IMG/VR virus record: IMGVR_UViG_3300023174_000046
Coordinates: 153,414-217,413 of that record
Length of the DNA stretch: 64,000 nt
DNA from: a virus
Strand: one strand, 5' to 3'
In this document: positions 55,506 through 63,208 of the stretch, piece by piece
Layout of the letters: the number at the start of each line of letters is the position of its first letter
Position numbering within the stretch: position 1 is the stretch's first letter
Notes under the pieces: generated by a model
What the model was told of the DNA's origin: nothing
What the model saw: the letters and a program-made list of their open reading frames with translations, nothing else
The model's database searches: none
Translations under genes and position numbers: made by a program

Positions 55506-55674
55506 AGACGCCAAGCATGAAGCGTTCATTACAAACTATCACGTGAAGTGTCAAGATGTTCTCAACAGAATGGGACCTGAAGCTCGCAAGATGATTCAAT
55601 GCAACAAAGACTTGAATGACATGTATGATATCTTTCTTGATTTTATTCTGGATACTCGTATAATGGTAGAATGA
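55486..55674 (+). CDS. Small hypothetical protein, start uncertain
   Basis: About 62 residues from TTG 55486, which overlaps the previous stop. An in-frame ATG at 55432 would overlap far more. HEAFITNYHVKCQDVLNRMG and an acidic helical end. The stop overlaps the next ATG. Confidence 0.4.
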   Translation: MNTPSAKDAKHEAFITNYHVKCQDVLNRMGPEARKMIQCNKDLNDMYDIFLDFILDTRIMVE

Positions 55675-55835
55675 AAAAGCACATCCCCGATCCATATTGG
55701 CATAAAGTTATTAGCTTTGCAAAGAGTGGTCTGCGCATATTGGCCGGCACTGCACTCATTTTCTTCTGGATGCCCATTGCTGGCATCTTGTTCATTGCAG
55801 CAGAGTTGCTGGGTATCTTGGAGGAGATGGTATGA
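55671..55835 (+). CDS. 54-residue membrane protein
   Basis: A basic N-terminus (MKKHIPDPYWHKVISFAKSG) then ILAGTALIFFWMPIAGILFI, one or two membrane helices. ATGA overlaps on both sides. Confidence 0.5.
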   Translation: MKKHIPDPYWHKVISFAKSGLRILAGTALIFFWMPIAGILFIAAELLGILEEMV

Positions 55836-56146
55836 GCATGCTAGCAATGCAAATGAGTGAACACATCAAATCAAACATTCTATCTTCTACAGCTTCACTC
55901 TGGCATGCCATGGGCATTGAAGTAACACAAGATAAAATCTGGAATGATCTGGCCCGCAGTGGCAATGGTGGCATTGAAGCCACATTCTATGTTACTGGAT
56001 TGGATAATGTGGTGCGAAAAGAATTTAATGCGCATGTGGAAACGCTCAAATCAAGCAATCCATGCATTCAAGAATTCAAAGTCAAGTTCAAGAGACCAGA
56101 GAAAGAAGTTCGTTTCTTTATTAAGATTGCAAATGAAACACATTAA
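55832..56146 (+). CDS. Hypothetical protein
   Basis: 104 residues; N-terminal helix, TFYVTGLDNVVRKEFNAHVE in the middle, basic end (FKRPEKEVRFFIKI). Alpha/beta. Not recognised. Confidence 0.5.
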   Translation: MSMLAMQMSEHIKSNILSSTASLWHAMGIEVTQDKIWNDLARSGNGGIEATFYVTGLDNVVRKEFNAHVETLKSSNPCIQEFKVKFKRPEKEVRFFIKIANETH

Positions 56147-56444
56147 GAACTTTGTATTTGACTTTGTTGGTTTCTTTATCATAGTGCTTGGCTCCTTTTT
56201 TATGCTTGTAGCAGAGATTGTGACTGTAGCAAAGCAAACATTAGAGAACATATTCTATGATGTCATTTGGCCTGCAATGGTAGAAGCATTCACTGATGTG
56301 TGTCTCATATGCATGATTGTATCACAAGGTGTTTGTGAGGCATTATCCAATTGCTTCCTTGGTGTGTCCAAATTCTCGCTTTGGATTGCACAATATTTTC
56401 ACAACAAATCTGAGTCTCTTATCACTGTTACTTGGCGCGATTAA
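56133..56444 (+). CDS. Membrane protein
   Basis: 103 residues from ATG 56133. Three hydrophobic stretches (FVFDFVGFFIIVLGSFFMLV, VCLICMIVSQGVCEAL, FSLWIAQYF). A longer frame from 55944 reads through the previous gene and is rejected. Function unknown. Confidence 0.5.
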   Translation: MKHIKNFVFDFVGFFIIVLGSFFMLVAEIVTVAKQTLENIFYDVIWPAMVEAFTDVCLICMIVSQGVCEALSNCFLGVSKFSLWIAQYFHNKSESLITVTWRD

Positions 56445-56451
56445 CTAAATA
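56444..56451 (+). promoter_or_regulatory. T4-late-like promoter box (ACTAAATA)
   Basis: Overlaps the previous stop region; ends 5 nt before the ATG at 56457. Confidence 0.4.
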
Positions 56452-56456
56452 ATTGC

Positions 56457-56621
56457 ATGACATATGCGCGCTTAAGAGACATCATTGGTATGATGAATGG
56501 TGCACAATTGAATGCACCTGTTAAAGTGGTTGTGGCTGGCAAAGAGATTTTCATTGACAGAGTGGATGCAGAAGATAACAATGCAAATGCTCCTTATCTC
56601 AATTCAAACAAAGACGTTTAA
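56457..56621 (+). CDS. 54-residue hypothetical protein under a late-type box
   Basis: MTYARLRDIIGMMNGAQLNA, beta hairpin (KVVVAGKEIFIDRVDAED), Asn-rich end. Not recognised. It converges with the minus-strand LamG-like gene. Confidence 0.5.
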   Translation: MTYARLRDIIGMMNGAQLNAPVKVVVAGKEIFIDRVDAEDNNANAPYLNSNKDV

Positions 56622-56634
56622 TTTTTGAACAAGG

Positions 56635-57705
56635 TCACAAGGACCATTTTTCAGTCAAATAAGAATTAACTGCAATCAATTCTGCATCAGTCAGAATTCT
56701 TTCATAAGCAAAAAATTCTCCAATGACACCATTGAAGTAGGCAATTTCAGAAACAAATCTGCGTCCAATGGCAACTTTGGCAGCATTGGTAGTAGATGAA
56801 TTGCCTTTGGTTTGAAAATCAGGATCTGATCCTGCAGCAGCACCATTGAACAATATGTCCACTTCGCCTGCTGCATAGTTAATTTTGGCTGTTATGATGC
56901 CAGGAGCAGTGTTATTCTTGAATGTGGCAGTGCTGATATCAGCAGGTGCTCCTTTGTCGTTCAAATCAGAATCAAGTCTCCTGCCTCCAGCTGCAAAATA
57001 CCATCCTTCATCATCAGCAGGGGCACCTGGTATCACAGATGGATTGCTCATGAATTTGATTCTGGAACCATTGCCTCCTCCTGGGCTAGGTCTGGTGGTG
57101 GTGAAAATAGCTTCAGGAAGTACAATGCCTGTGTTAGGATTGCCAAACTGTGCCACACAAACCAATGTGATGCCCGCCACATTGTTGGCAAAAGTGAGGG
57201 AGTTCGCATTACCGTTCAAATGATTGCCACTGTTGGAATCAAATTTTAGGTAATTCATGCCTTGGTAGGATGACAGAGCTGGACGAATGAGGCTGTTGGA
57301 TTGTTCAAAGTGTCTGTTGTTTGTGCTCAAGTCCAGCCATGTGGCCACTGGTGTGTTGAGAGCACAAGGGTTGCCAGATGCATCCAACACACTGACTCTG
57401 CGACTTGAATCAAGCCATATGCCTGGATTTGCAGCAGGGGGCACAAGTGGGTTGCTTCCAGCGCTGCCTGGATCTGCTCCAATGCCCATGGCCGCATCTC
57501 TGGATGCACCATGGTGTTCCAATTGTTTGCGAGCTTCTTGTATGATGCGCATTTGTTGCTGTTGATCAAAAGCCATGCTATCATTAATCATTCGCTTCTG
57601 TTGTTGATTGGGAAGCGCCGGACGCCAAGTGTTGGTATCTGGAGGATAAACTACATTTCTCCCCGGATCAGTGAGCGCATTTAAATAGTCATCAAACCAG
57701 TCCAT
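56635..57705 (-). CDS. Virion adhesin: anchor module plus LamG/concanavalin-like domain
   Basis: 356 residues. Residues 1-80 are the anchor module (WFDDYLNALTDPGR, TWRPALPNQQQKRMIND, a helix, then MGIGADPGS) shared with the 60596 gene. Residues from about 95 form a jelly-roll lectin-like domain: PGIWLDSSRRVSVLDASGN, VATWLDLSTNNRHFEQS, LKFDSNSGNHLN, then FNGVIGEFFAYERILTDAE and VNSYLTEKW. This is the LamG/concanavalin-type pattern of sugar-binding domains. Late-type box 5 nt before the ATG. Likely a receptor-binding or capsid-decorating protein. Confidence 0.75.
   Translation of the reverse strand: MDWFDDYLNALTDPGRNVVYPPDTNTWRPALPNQQQKRMINDSMAFDQQQQMRIIQEARKQLEHHGASRDAAMGIGADPGSAGSNPLVPPAANPGIWLDSSRRVSVLDASGNPCALNTPVATWLDLSTNNRHFEQSNSLIRPALSSYQGMNYLKFDSNSGNHLNGNANSLTFANNVAGITLVCVAQFGNPNTGIVLPEAIFTTTRPSPGGGNGSRIKFMSNPSVIPGAPADDEGWYFAAGGRRLDSDLNDKGAPADISTATFKNNTAPGIITAKINYAAGEVDILFNGAAAGSDPDFQTKGNSSTTNAAKVAIGRRFVSEIAYFNGVIGEFFAYERILTDAELIAVNSYLTEKWSL
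57542..57705 (-). repeat. Anchor-module repeat, copy 1 (DNA level ~160 bp)
   Basis: Closely similar in nucleotide sequence to 60436-60596, with shared tracts such as AAAGCCATGCTATCATT and ATCAAACCAGTCCAT. Direct orientation; allows recombination between adhesin genes. Confidence 0.75.
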
Positions 57706-57710
57706 AACAG

Positions 57711-57718
57711 TATTTATC
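57711..57718 (-). promoter_or_regulatory. T4-late-like promoter box (GATAAATA)
   Basis: On the minus strand, ends 5 nt before the ATG at 57705. Confidence 0.5.
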
Positions 57719-60086
57719 CTGGTAAATTCTTAACAACAGTTATATTAGTACCACCTGCTATGCTTTGACCTGCACCAGCAGTCCAGGTGGCATCGCTGGC
57801 TCGAGCATATATTGTACGGCCATTGAGAGTACTTAATGAACCTGCTTCATACACAGTCAATGGAGCAAAGGAACTGATGGTGAGCAAGCTTGTGCAGTTG
57901 TATAAAAACAATCCTCCAATAGATGCAATGCCATTGGGTATGAGTATATTGGTTAAAGACGGGTTTTGTGCAAATGCATAACTGCAAAGGATTGCAGTGC
58001 TAGTGTTTGCTATGTTCACAGCAGTTAATGAGTTTAAATTGAATGCAAATCGACCAACTATGGACACGCTGCCGGGTATGCTCACAGACTTTAACGCATT
58101 GCTTGCAAATGCACCATCACCAATGTATGTTACATTGCTGGGTATATTCACTGCAGACAAATTGTTGCCTTGAAATGCATTGGTACCTATGCTTGTCATA
58201 TTGTTAGGTATAGTTACAGCAGACAATTGATTGTATAAGAATGCACCTATACCTATGCTTGTCATATTGTTAGGTATGTCTACAGCAGACAATTTGTTTT
58301 GTGCAAATGCATAGTCAGGTACAAAATTTATACCAGTCCCCAGTGTAAGGATGGATATATTGTTGCTTTGAAATGCACCTCCACCCATGCTGGTGACAGT
58401 GTCAGGTATGCTCACAGCAGACAATTTGTTGCCGTAGAATGCAAATAAATTAATATTTGTCACGCTGTTGGGTATGGTCACAGCAGACAAATTGTTTAGG
58501 CTAAATGCATAATTTCCTATGGTTGCAACGCTACTGCCCAATGTCAAGAAGGATATGGTGTTGCTTTGAAATGCATAATTGCCAATGGCTGTCACACTGT
58601 TGGGTATGTTCACAGCAGATAATTTCTGGTTATTGAATGTACTTGAGCCAATATATTGCACACTGTTGCCCAGTGTCAAGGAGGATATGTTGTTGCTTTG
58701 AAATGCAGTAGAATCAATATATGTAACTGAGTCTGGTATGTTAACTACAGTTAATTTGTTGTTACCAAATGCATACTCTCCTATGTATGTGACACCATTG
58801 GGTATGGTTGCAGCAGACAAATTGTTGTTGGCAAATGATTGATATGCAATGTTGGTCACACCATTGGGTATGACAATGTCATTCAATCGATTGTCCTTGA
58901 ATGCCTGGTATGATGTGAAGGACAGACCAGTTGGCAGTGTTACAGCAGACAATGCATTGGCAGCAAAAGACAAAGATGCACCAGCTGCACCTTGCTTGGG
59001 CAAACTAACTGCACTCAACTTGTTGTTGGTGCAATACAAGTTTGATATATTCCTACTGCTAGCCACATCCAGGTATGTTAATGCATTGTAATTGCAATTC
59101 ATTTCTTTTAATGCAGAAAGGCTTGACACATCCAGAGATGACAGACTGTTGTAATTCACATAAAGATATTGTATGTTGTTGCATCCTGAAAAATATATGG
59201 AAGAAAGAAGCAATCCTCCTGTTCCAGAGCTGTAATAGCCTTCATAATTATTAACAAAAACACTGATTAGCTTAGGAAGATTGGTGAAAGTAAAAGATGT
59301 GAATTGATTATTTTGCATATAAATAACTTCTAAATCCGTGCATCCAAAAAGATTCACAGATGATAGCCGATTGGATGCAATATTAACAGAGTTTATTTTG
59401 TTGTTGTTGGAAAGATTCAGTGTGGTAAGTTTACCGCCGGGCGCCTGTAAAGATGTTAAGTTCGGAACATTAGTCAGATTGATGGCGGTTAAATTATTGT
59501 TGATACAGTAGAGAGAATGAAGACTGCTGAGACCAGATGCTTGAACAGAAGATAGAACATATTGAAAACCGGCATCATGTTGATAGCTACAATCCAGTAA
59601 CTCTAGTGCAGGCATCTGAGCAGACAGATTGTTCAAAGATGTAAACCAATTAGAATTGCAGTTCAACTGCTTCAGCTTGTGCAAGCCAATGACAGGCAAA
59701 CTTGTAAGTTTATTGCTATTGCAATCTAGTATTTCAACATTTTGCAAATCAAACCCCGTGGTAGGGTCAATTGAATCCCACCCACCCAGCATAGTGGCTA
59801 TTTGCAAATGCTTTACCACTGGTGACAGTATCAGGTCTTCCTGTTCTATGTTATTGTATGACACGTTTAGTTTTGTTGCCAAGGGAAACTGTGTGGCATC
59901 AAAATAATCAAACAAATTGCTGCTCACATCCAGAGTCACAATATTATTTTTACCTGTGATTGCTTGCATCCAGCTGTTCAGCTGACATTCAGCCATGGTC
60001 AAATCCAACTGAGAACAACGGGATGCATCCACACCCTGCATGGGTATTCCTGCAACGTATAACCGGTTAATTTTACCTGTTTTCAT
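57714..60086 (-). CDS. Leucine-rich-repeat adhesin with BspA-like (LRR_5) half
   Basis: 790 residues. The N-terminal part (about 45-370) has LRRs of the type L-x-x-L-x-x-L-D-V-S-x-N-x-L. The C-terminal part (about 375-700) has 22-24-residue BspA-like repeats reading N-x-L-S-A-V-x-I-P-N-S-V-T-x-I-G-x-x-A-F. The last 60 residues (SFAPLTVYEAG, ASDATWTAG) are unrelated. No signal peptide, so it is probably displayed on the virion rather than secreted. It starts 3 nt after the stop of the short anchor-module gene, so the two probably form one adhesin unit. Confidence 0.8.
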   Translation of the reverse strand: MKTGKINRLYVAGIPMQGVDASRCSQLDLTMAECQLNSWMQAITGKNNIVTLDVSSNLFDYFDATQFPLATKLNVSYNNIEQEDLILSPVVKHLQIATMLGGWDSIDPTTGFDLQNVEILDCNSNKLTSLPVIGLHKLKQLNCNSNWFTSLNNLSAQMPALELLDCSYQHDAGFQYVLSSVQASGLSSLHSLYCINNNLTAINLTNVPNLTSLQAPGGKLTTLNLSNNNKINSVNIASNRLSSVNLFGCTDLEVIYMQNNQFTSFTFTNLPKLISVFVNNYEGYYSSGTGGLLLSSIYFSGCNNIQYLYVNYNSLSSLDVSSLSALKEMNCNYNALTYLDVASSRNISNLYCTNNKLSAVSLPKQGAAGASLSFAANALSAVTLPTGLSFTSYQAFKDNRLNDIVIPNGVTNIAYQSFANNNLSAATIPNGVTYIGEYAFGNNKLTVVNIPDSVTYIDSTAFQSNNISSLTLGNSVQYIGSSTFNNQKLSAVNIPNSVTAIGNYAFQSNTISFLTLGSSVATIGNYAFSLNNLSAVTIPNSVTNINLFAFYGNKLSAVSIPDTVTSMGGGAFQSNNISILTLGTGINFVPDYAFAQNKLSAVDIPNNMTSIGIGAFLYNQLSAVTIPNNMTSIGTNAFQGNNLSAVNIPSNVTYIGDGAFASNALKSVSIPGSVSIVGRFAFNLNSLTAVNIANTSTAILCSYAFAQNPSLTNILIPNGIASIGGLFLYNCTSLLTISSFAPLTVYEAGSLSTLNGRTIYARASDATWTAGAGQSIAGGTNITVVKNLPG

Positions 60087-60089
60087 GTG

Positions 60090-60596
60090 TCAAATGCCTC
60101 CATTCACATCACAGGATGTCACTTGCACCAAGCGCGGTGCAGCATATGGATCATCTGGTGCAATGTAGTGTTCAAAATATAACTCATCACCAGGGACACC
60201 TGAGCCAATGACTTCAGATGTGCCATCCCAATATTGCACAAATGCATACCCCGTGGATGTGTATACATATGCATATACATATTGACCTGGATCAACATTG
60301 TAATACAAAGACACAGTCTCTGCCACAATAGGTGCGGCAGGACTGCCTGGATCTGCTCCAATGCCTTCTGCCACATCTGCATGCGACATGTGACCATGTG
60401 TGTGTTCCTCCAGCTCATGTCTGGCCTCTTGAATCATCTTCATTTGTTGCTGTTGATCAAAAGCCATGCTATCATTGATCATTCTTTTCTGTTGTTGATT
60501 GGGACGAGCAGGGCGCCAAGTATATGTGTCTGGGGGGTAGTTAACTGTTCTGCCGGGATCGGTGAGCGCATTTAAATAATCATCAAACCAGTCCAT
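60090..60596 (-). CDS. Virion protein: anchor module plus small C-terminal domain
   Basis: 168 residues. Residues 1-85 are the shared anchor module (WFDDYLNALTDPGR, NQQQKRMINDSMAFDQQQQ, GIGADPGS). The C-terminal 75 residues form a small beta-rich domain (TVSLYYNVDPGQYVYAYVYT, FVQYWDGTSEVIG). Late-type box CATAAATA upstream of the ATG. Probably attaches the LRR protein encoded just downstream to the particle (inference). Confidence 0.7.
   Translation of the reverse strand: MDWFDDYLNALTDPGRTVNYPPDTYTWRPARPNQQQKRMINDSMAFDQQQQMKMIQEARHELEEHTHGHMSHADVAEGIGADPGSPAAPIVAETVSLYYNVDPGQYVYAYVYTSTGYAFVQYWDGTSEVIGSGVPGDELYFEHYIAPDDPYAAPRLVQVTSCDVNGGI
60436..60596 (-). repeat. Anchor-module repeat, copy 2 (DNA level ~160 bp)
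   Basis: Partner of 57542-57705; same orientation, highly similar nucleotide sequence. Confidence 0.75.
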
Positions 60597-60603
60597 ATCT
60601 AAT

Positions 60604-60611
60604 TATTTATG
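60604..60611 (-). promoter_or_regulatory. T4-late-like promoter box (CATAAATA)
   Basis: On the minus strand, ends 7 nt before the ATG at 60596; drives the LRR adhesin unit. Confidence 0.45.
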
Positions 60612-60668
60612 AATAAATAAAATAAAAATAGGCTGGAGCTTGAGTGAATAATCACATATAATAACAAC

Positions 60669-60827
60669 ATGCCCAAGAAGAAAGTAACATTAAGAACGGT
60701 GAGAGAGCTGGGTAAAAGGATTGCAAAGAACAAGCCTTTTGTAGGTGAATGCATTGACCGAACTTCTGGTAAAATCATTAATTTGGACGGTCGGCTTGTG
60801 AGAAAATTAGGAAAGAAATCTAAATAA
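60669..60827 (+). CDS. 52-residue very basic hypothetical protein
   Basis: MPKKKVTLRTVRELGKRIAK, later ECIDRTSGKIINLDGRLVRK. Likely DNA- or RNA-binding from composition. TATAAT (60657-60662) lies 6 nt before the ATG; the -35 is poor. Confidence 0.5.
   Translation: MPKKKVTLRTVRELGKRIAKNKPFVGECIDRTSGKIINLDGRLVRKLGKKSK
60819..60826 (+). promoter_or_regulatory. T4-late-like promoter box (TCTAAATA)
   Basis: Ends 8 nt before the ATG at 60835; spacing longer than usual. Confidence 0.35.
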
Positions 60828-60834
60828 TATTGAT

Positions 60835-61347
60835 ATGGTTAATGATAGTCACTTGATATTTGAAAATTATGTGGATGGCATCTCCAAAAGAAAAGGTGAG
60901 CTGGCCGGAAACATCATGGACATTGTGAGATACGGTATTCCTTCCAAAGAAGAGTTTATTAAGATCAGACAAGAACTGCATGACAAAACAAAAGAAATTT
61001 TAGACAGAGGTACTCCTGCAACAGAAGAAGAGAAACACCGAGGCAGGCAGTTGATAGGCATGATAAGATCCTACAGAGCTCAACATCCCAATGATCCTCC
61101 TGTGGCTAAAAACCTGCATCATGCAGAAGAGAGTGCAGAAAATACACAGCCTGCAGATGTATCCAATGAAATCAGAATCAAATTGGGACAAGCCTATAAT
61201 ATAGTCAAAGGTTTAATTGAGCTGCTGGACAAGACACCCTCAGAACAAACACCATACAATGAGATGGCCATAACCCATCTGGCCAATCTGGAGGAAGATT
61301 TAAAAGAATTATCCATGATGCTTCAAGACAGAATGCTGGGTAAATAA
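60835..61347 (+). CDS. LIFE-tagged helical protein
   Basis: 170 residues. The tag VNDSHLIFENYVDGI (Glu10) is followed by an all-helical, charged body (FIKIRQELHDKTKEILDRGT, LGQAYNIVKGLIELLDKTP). Coiled-coil-like. Probably an internal head protein. Confidence 0.65.
   Translation: MVNDSHLIFENYVDGISKRKGELAGNIMDIVRYGIPSKEEFIKIRQELHDKTKEILDRGTPATEEEKHRGRQLIGMIRSYRAQHPNDPPVAKNLHHAEESAENTQPADVSNEIRIKLGQAYNIVKGLIELLDKTPSEQTPYNEMAITHLANLEEDLKELSMMLQDRMLGK
61339..61346 (+). promoter_or_regulatory. T4-late-like promoter box (GGTAAATA)
   Basis: Ends 6 nt before the ATG at 61353; weaker match. Confidence 0.35.
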
Positions 61348-61352
61348 TTGAT

Positions 61353-62225
61353 ATGAGAAAAGATGATCATTTGATATTTGAATCTTTTATTAATAAGAAA
61401 GGTGATGCTGGCGTTGGTCGGCCGGCTTCAGAAGAAGAAATTAACGTTAGTAAAGCTGATCTGAACAAGGATAAACAATTGAGTGATTATGAATTGGCCC
61501 GGGCTAAAGCCATGGACAAAGCCATGCACAAAGATGAACAAGCAGAGAGCAAGTCTACAGGCCGAGGTGCAGTGAATGACATAGTGGTTTCAGAGTTGCA
61601 TAAGATACATACAGCATTGAATCAGATGTCTAGCATGATTGATTTAAATCCTAGTGCAGAGGTGGATCAATTGTTATCTAAGATAAGGGATGTGGCTGAT
61701 ATGCTAATTGCAGAAAGGCCTGCAGAGAATGAAGAGAGTGCGGATGAAAGAAAAGAGCGGGTACAAAGAGGATGGGATATAAACAAGAAGAGATGGGCTA
61801 AATGGAAGATGGAGAATCCAGAGGCTGCTGCTAAACATGCTGCAAAGAAAGCTACTGGTAAAGAAGAGAGTGCAGAGAATGAACCACATGGTTATCCTCA
61901 GGGAATGACAGCTATTCAGAACTTGTTGTTAAATGAATTGAAGAAGTATGGCTTTGAATTAACAAGAATTAGTCATACAGATAAAGAGAGAGACAAGTAC
62001 CCAACGGTATTCATGCATAATAAGAGTGGACCGATGCATAGGGTAGTAGAGATTAGCGGTATGGGTGAGATCAATGGTGAGCCTTATAAGAAGTATCTGG
62101 CTGATTTAAAAGAGAAAATCAAACGTTTATCTGGTATAAGACCTGAAAATCCAGAAGATCCTTATTATGATACATGGCAGAGCATTGCTCAAGATCATGC
62201 TGGTGAAGAAGAAGAAGATTGCTAG
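61353..62225 (+). CDS. LIFE-tagged protein with EF-hand-like loop
   Basis: 290 residues. The tag RKDDHLIFESFINKKGD (Glu10) is followed by SKADLNKDKQLSDYELARAK, an EF-hand-like D-x-N-x-D-x-x-L-x-x-x-E loop (about 32-43). Then comes a charged helical/low-complexity region (about 55-185) and a C-terminal domain (LLNELKKYGFELTRISHTDK, VVEISGMGEINGEPYKKYL) of HTH-like or RNA-binding appearance. A second cargo protein with a calcium loop, like 43437. Function unknown. Confidence 0.65.
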   Translation: MRKDDHLIFESFINKKGDAGVGRPASEEEINVSKADLNKDKQLSDYELARAKAMDKAMHKDEQAESKSTGRGAVNDIVVSELHKIHTALNQMSSMIDLNPSAEVDQLLSKIRDVADMLIAERPAENEESADERKERVQRGWDINKKRWAKWKMENPEAAAKHAAKKATGKEESAENEPHGYPQGMTAIQNLLLNELKKYGFELTRISHTDKERDKYPTVFMHNKSGPMHRVVEISGMGEINGEPYKKYLADLKEKIKRLSGIRPENPEDPYYDTWQSIAQDHAGEEEEDC

Positions 62226-62276
62226 ACAGTATAAAAAGCAGTTGTTTTGCCAAAAAGCACACGTAAAATTACAAAA

Positions 62277-62313
62277 AGCATAGTGTATTCTGCAAAACTA
62301 TGATGCTTTATCT
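62277..62313 (+). other. Imperfect hairpin in the 62226-62412 gap
   Basis: AAGCATAGT pairs with ACTATG-AT-GCTT with a bulge; only a weak T-run follows. Nothing else of note in the 190-nt gap apart from the promoter at its right end. Confidence 0.25.
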
Positions 62314-62377
62314 GAAGAGATATAGTAGATCATAACAAGAAACATGCCGGAAATACAGAAATACCGATAAAAAGAAG

Positions 62378-62405
62378 TTGACTATTACGGAGACTCAGCC
62401 ATAAT
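62378..62405 (+). promoter_or_regulatory. Sigma70-like leaderless promoter
   Basis: TTGACT, 16-nt spacer, CATAAT ending 7 nt before the ATG at 62413. Confidence 0.7.
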
Positions 62406-62412
62406 AATAGGC

Positions 62413-62745
62413 ATGATCACTTATACAGGCTACAAACAATACCCACAACCTACTGATAACGATAACGCACACCCTTTACTACCCAATGCACCTATAGGCC
62501 TACCCCTAGAAACCATCATGTCGCTATCAGAAGATACCAGACAGCTGTATGATCTGATATACGATTACTGTACCTATGCTAGTGACCCCCAATACCAGAC
62601 ACTCCACAAGTTCCGTAACCGGATAGCTCGCATAGAGAATACCGTTGAACGGGATATACTCATTGCTTACTTTAATAACGATCCTGCTATTAAATGGAAT
62701 GGCATGACAGAGGCACCTTACGAATACTATGCTAAGCCTTACTAA
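62413..62745 (+). CDS. Hypothetical protein, C-rich codons
   Basis: 110 residues. A Pro/Asn-rich start (YKQYPQPTDNDNAHPLLPNA), then helical (LSEDTRQLYDLIYDYCTYAS) and Tyr-rich end. Codons favour C in the third position, unlike the genes 750 bp downstream. Not recognised. Confidence 0.55.
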   Translation: MITYTGYKQYPQPTDNDNAHPLLPNAPIGLPLETIMSLSEDTRQLYDLIYDYCTYASDPQYQTLHKFRNRIARIENTVERDILIAYFNNDPAIKWNGMTEAPYEYYAKPY

Positions 62746-62782
62746 ACGTGAGACGACTATTATCCCCGTTTGGTTATTATCC

Positions 62783-62811
62783 TTGACTCGTATTATACGT
62801 ACACATATAAT
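62783..62811 (+). promoter_or_regulatory. Sigma70-like leaderless promoter
   Basis: TTGACT, 17-nt spacer, TATAAT ending 6 nt before the ATG at 62818. Confidence 0.75.
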
Positions 62812-62817
62812 ATACAC

Positions 62818-63102
62818 ATGAGCCCGGCAGCAGACATTGAGTGGATTCAGCAAGAAGTACTCAATCAAGTGGATGTTGTTGTGGAGCAGTTTACTGTATA
62901 CGATCCACACAAACTACTAGACCTTAGCAAGGTGATTGTTAGTTCCATTATAGATAAGATTGATGTGGCCCATGTACTTGGCATGTACTATCATATAGCA
63001 GCAACTAAGGATACTGTGTCTGCACCTGAAGACCGTCTACAGTGTGTGTATGATCATTTTAATGAATGGGTGGAATTAGAACTGGCCAAACGGTATGCTT
63101 AA
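62818..63102 (+). CDS. Helical hypothetical protein
   Basis: 94 residues from ATG 62818; the in-frame ATG at 62770 lies upstream of the promoter. Acidic helices (ADIEWIQQEVLNQVDVVVEQ, LLDLSKVIVSSIIDKID). Not recognised. Confidence 0.6.
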   Translation: MSPAADIEWIQQEVLNQVDVVVEQFTVYDPHKLLDLSKVIVSSIIDKIDVAHVLGMYYHIAATKDTVSAPEDRLQCVYDHFNEWVELELAKRYA

Positions 63103-63208
63103 TGTGGCTATTGATGTGTTGTGTGCTGGCATCATACCCTTCTTCTTTGTTTGCTTTGGCATCATTTGGTTTGTATTTAAGATTATAGATATTTTTAAGA
63201 AGAAGTAA
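63095..63208 (+). CDS. 37-residue single-span membrane microprotein
   Basis: MLNVAIDVLCAGIIPFFFVC, then FGIIWFVFK and a basic end (IIDIFKKK). Starts by overlap (8 nt) with the previous gene. Clear membrane segment. Confidence 0.5.
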   Translation: MLNVAIDVLCAGIIPFFFVCFGIIWFVFKIIDIFKKK

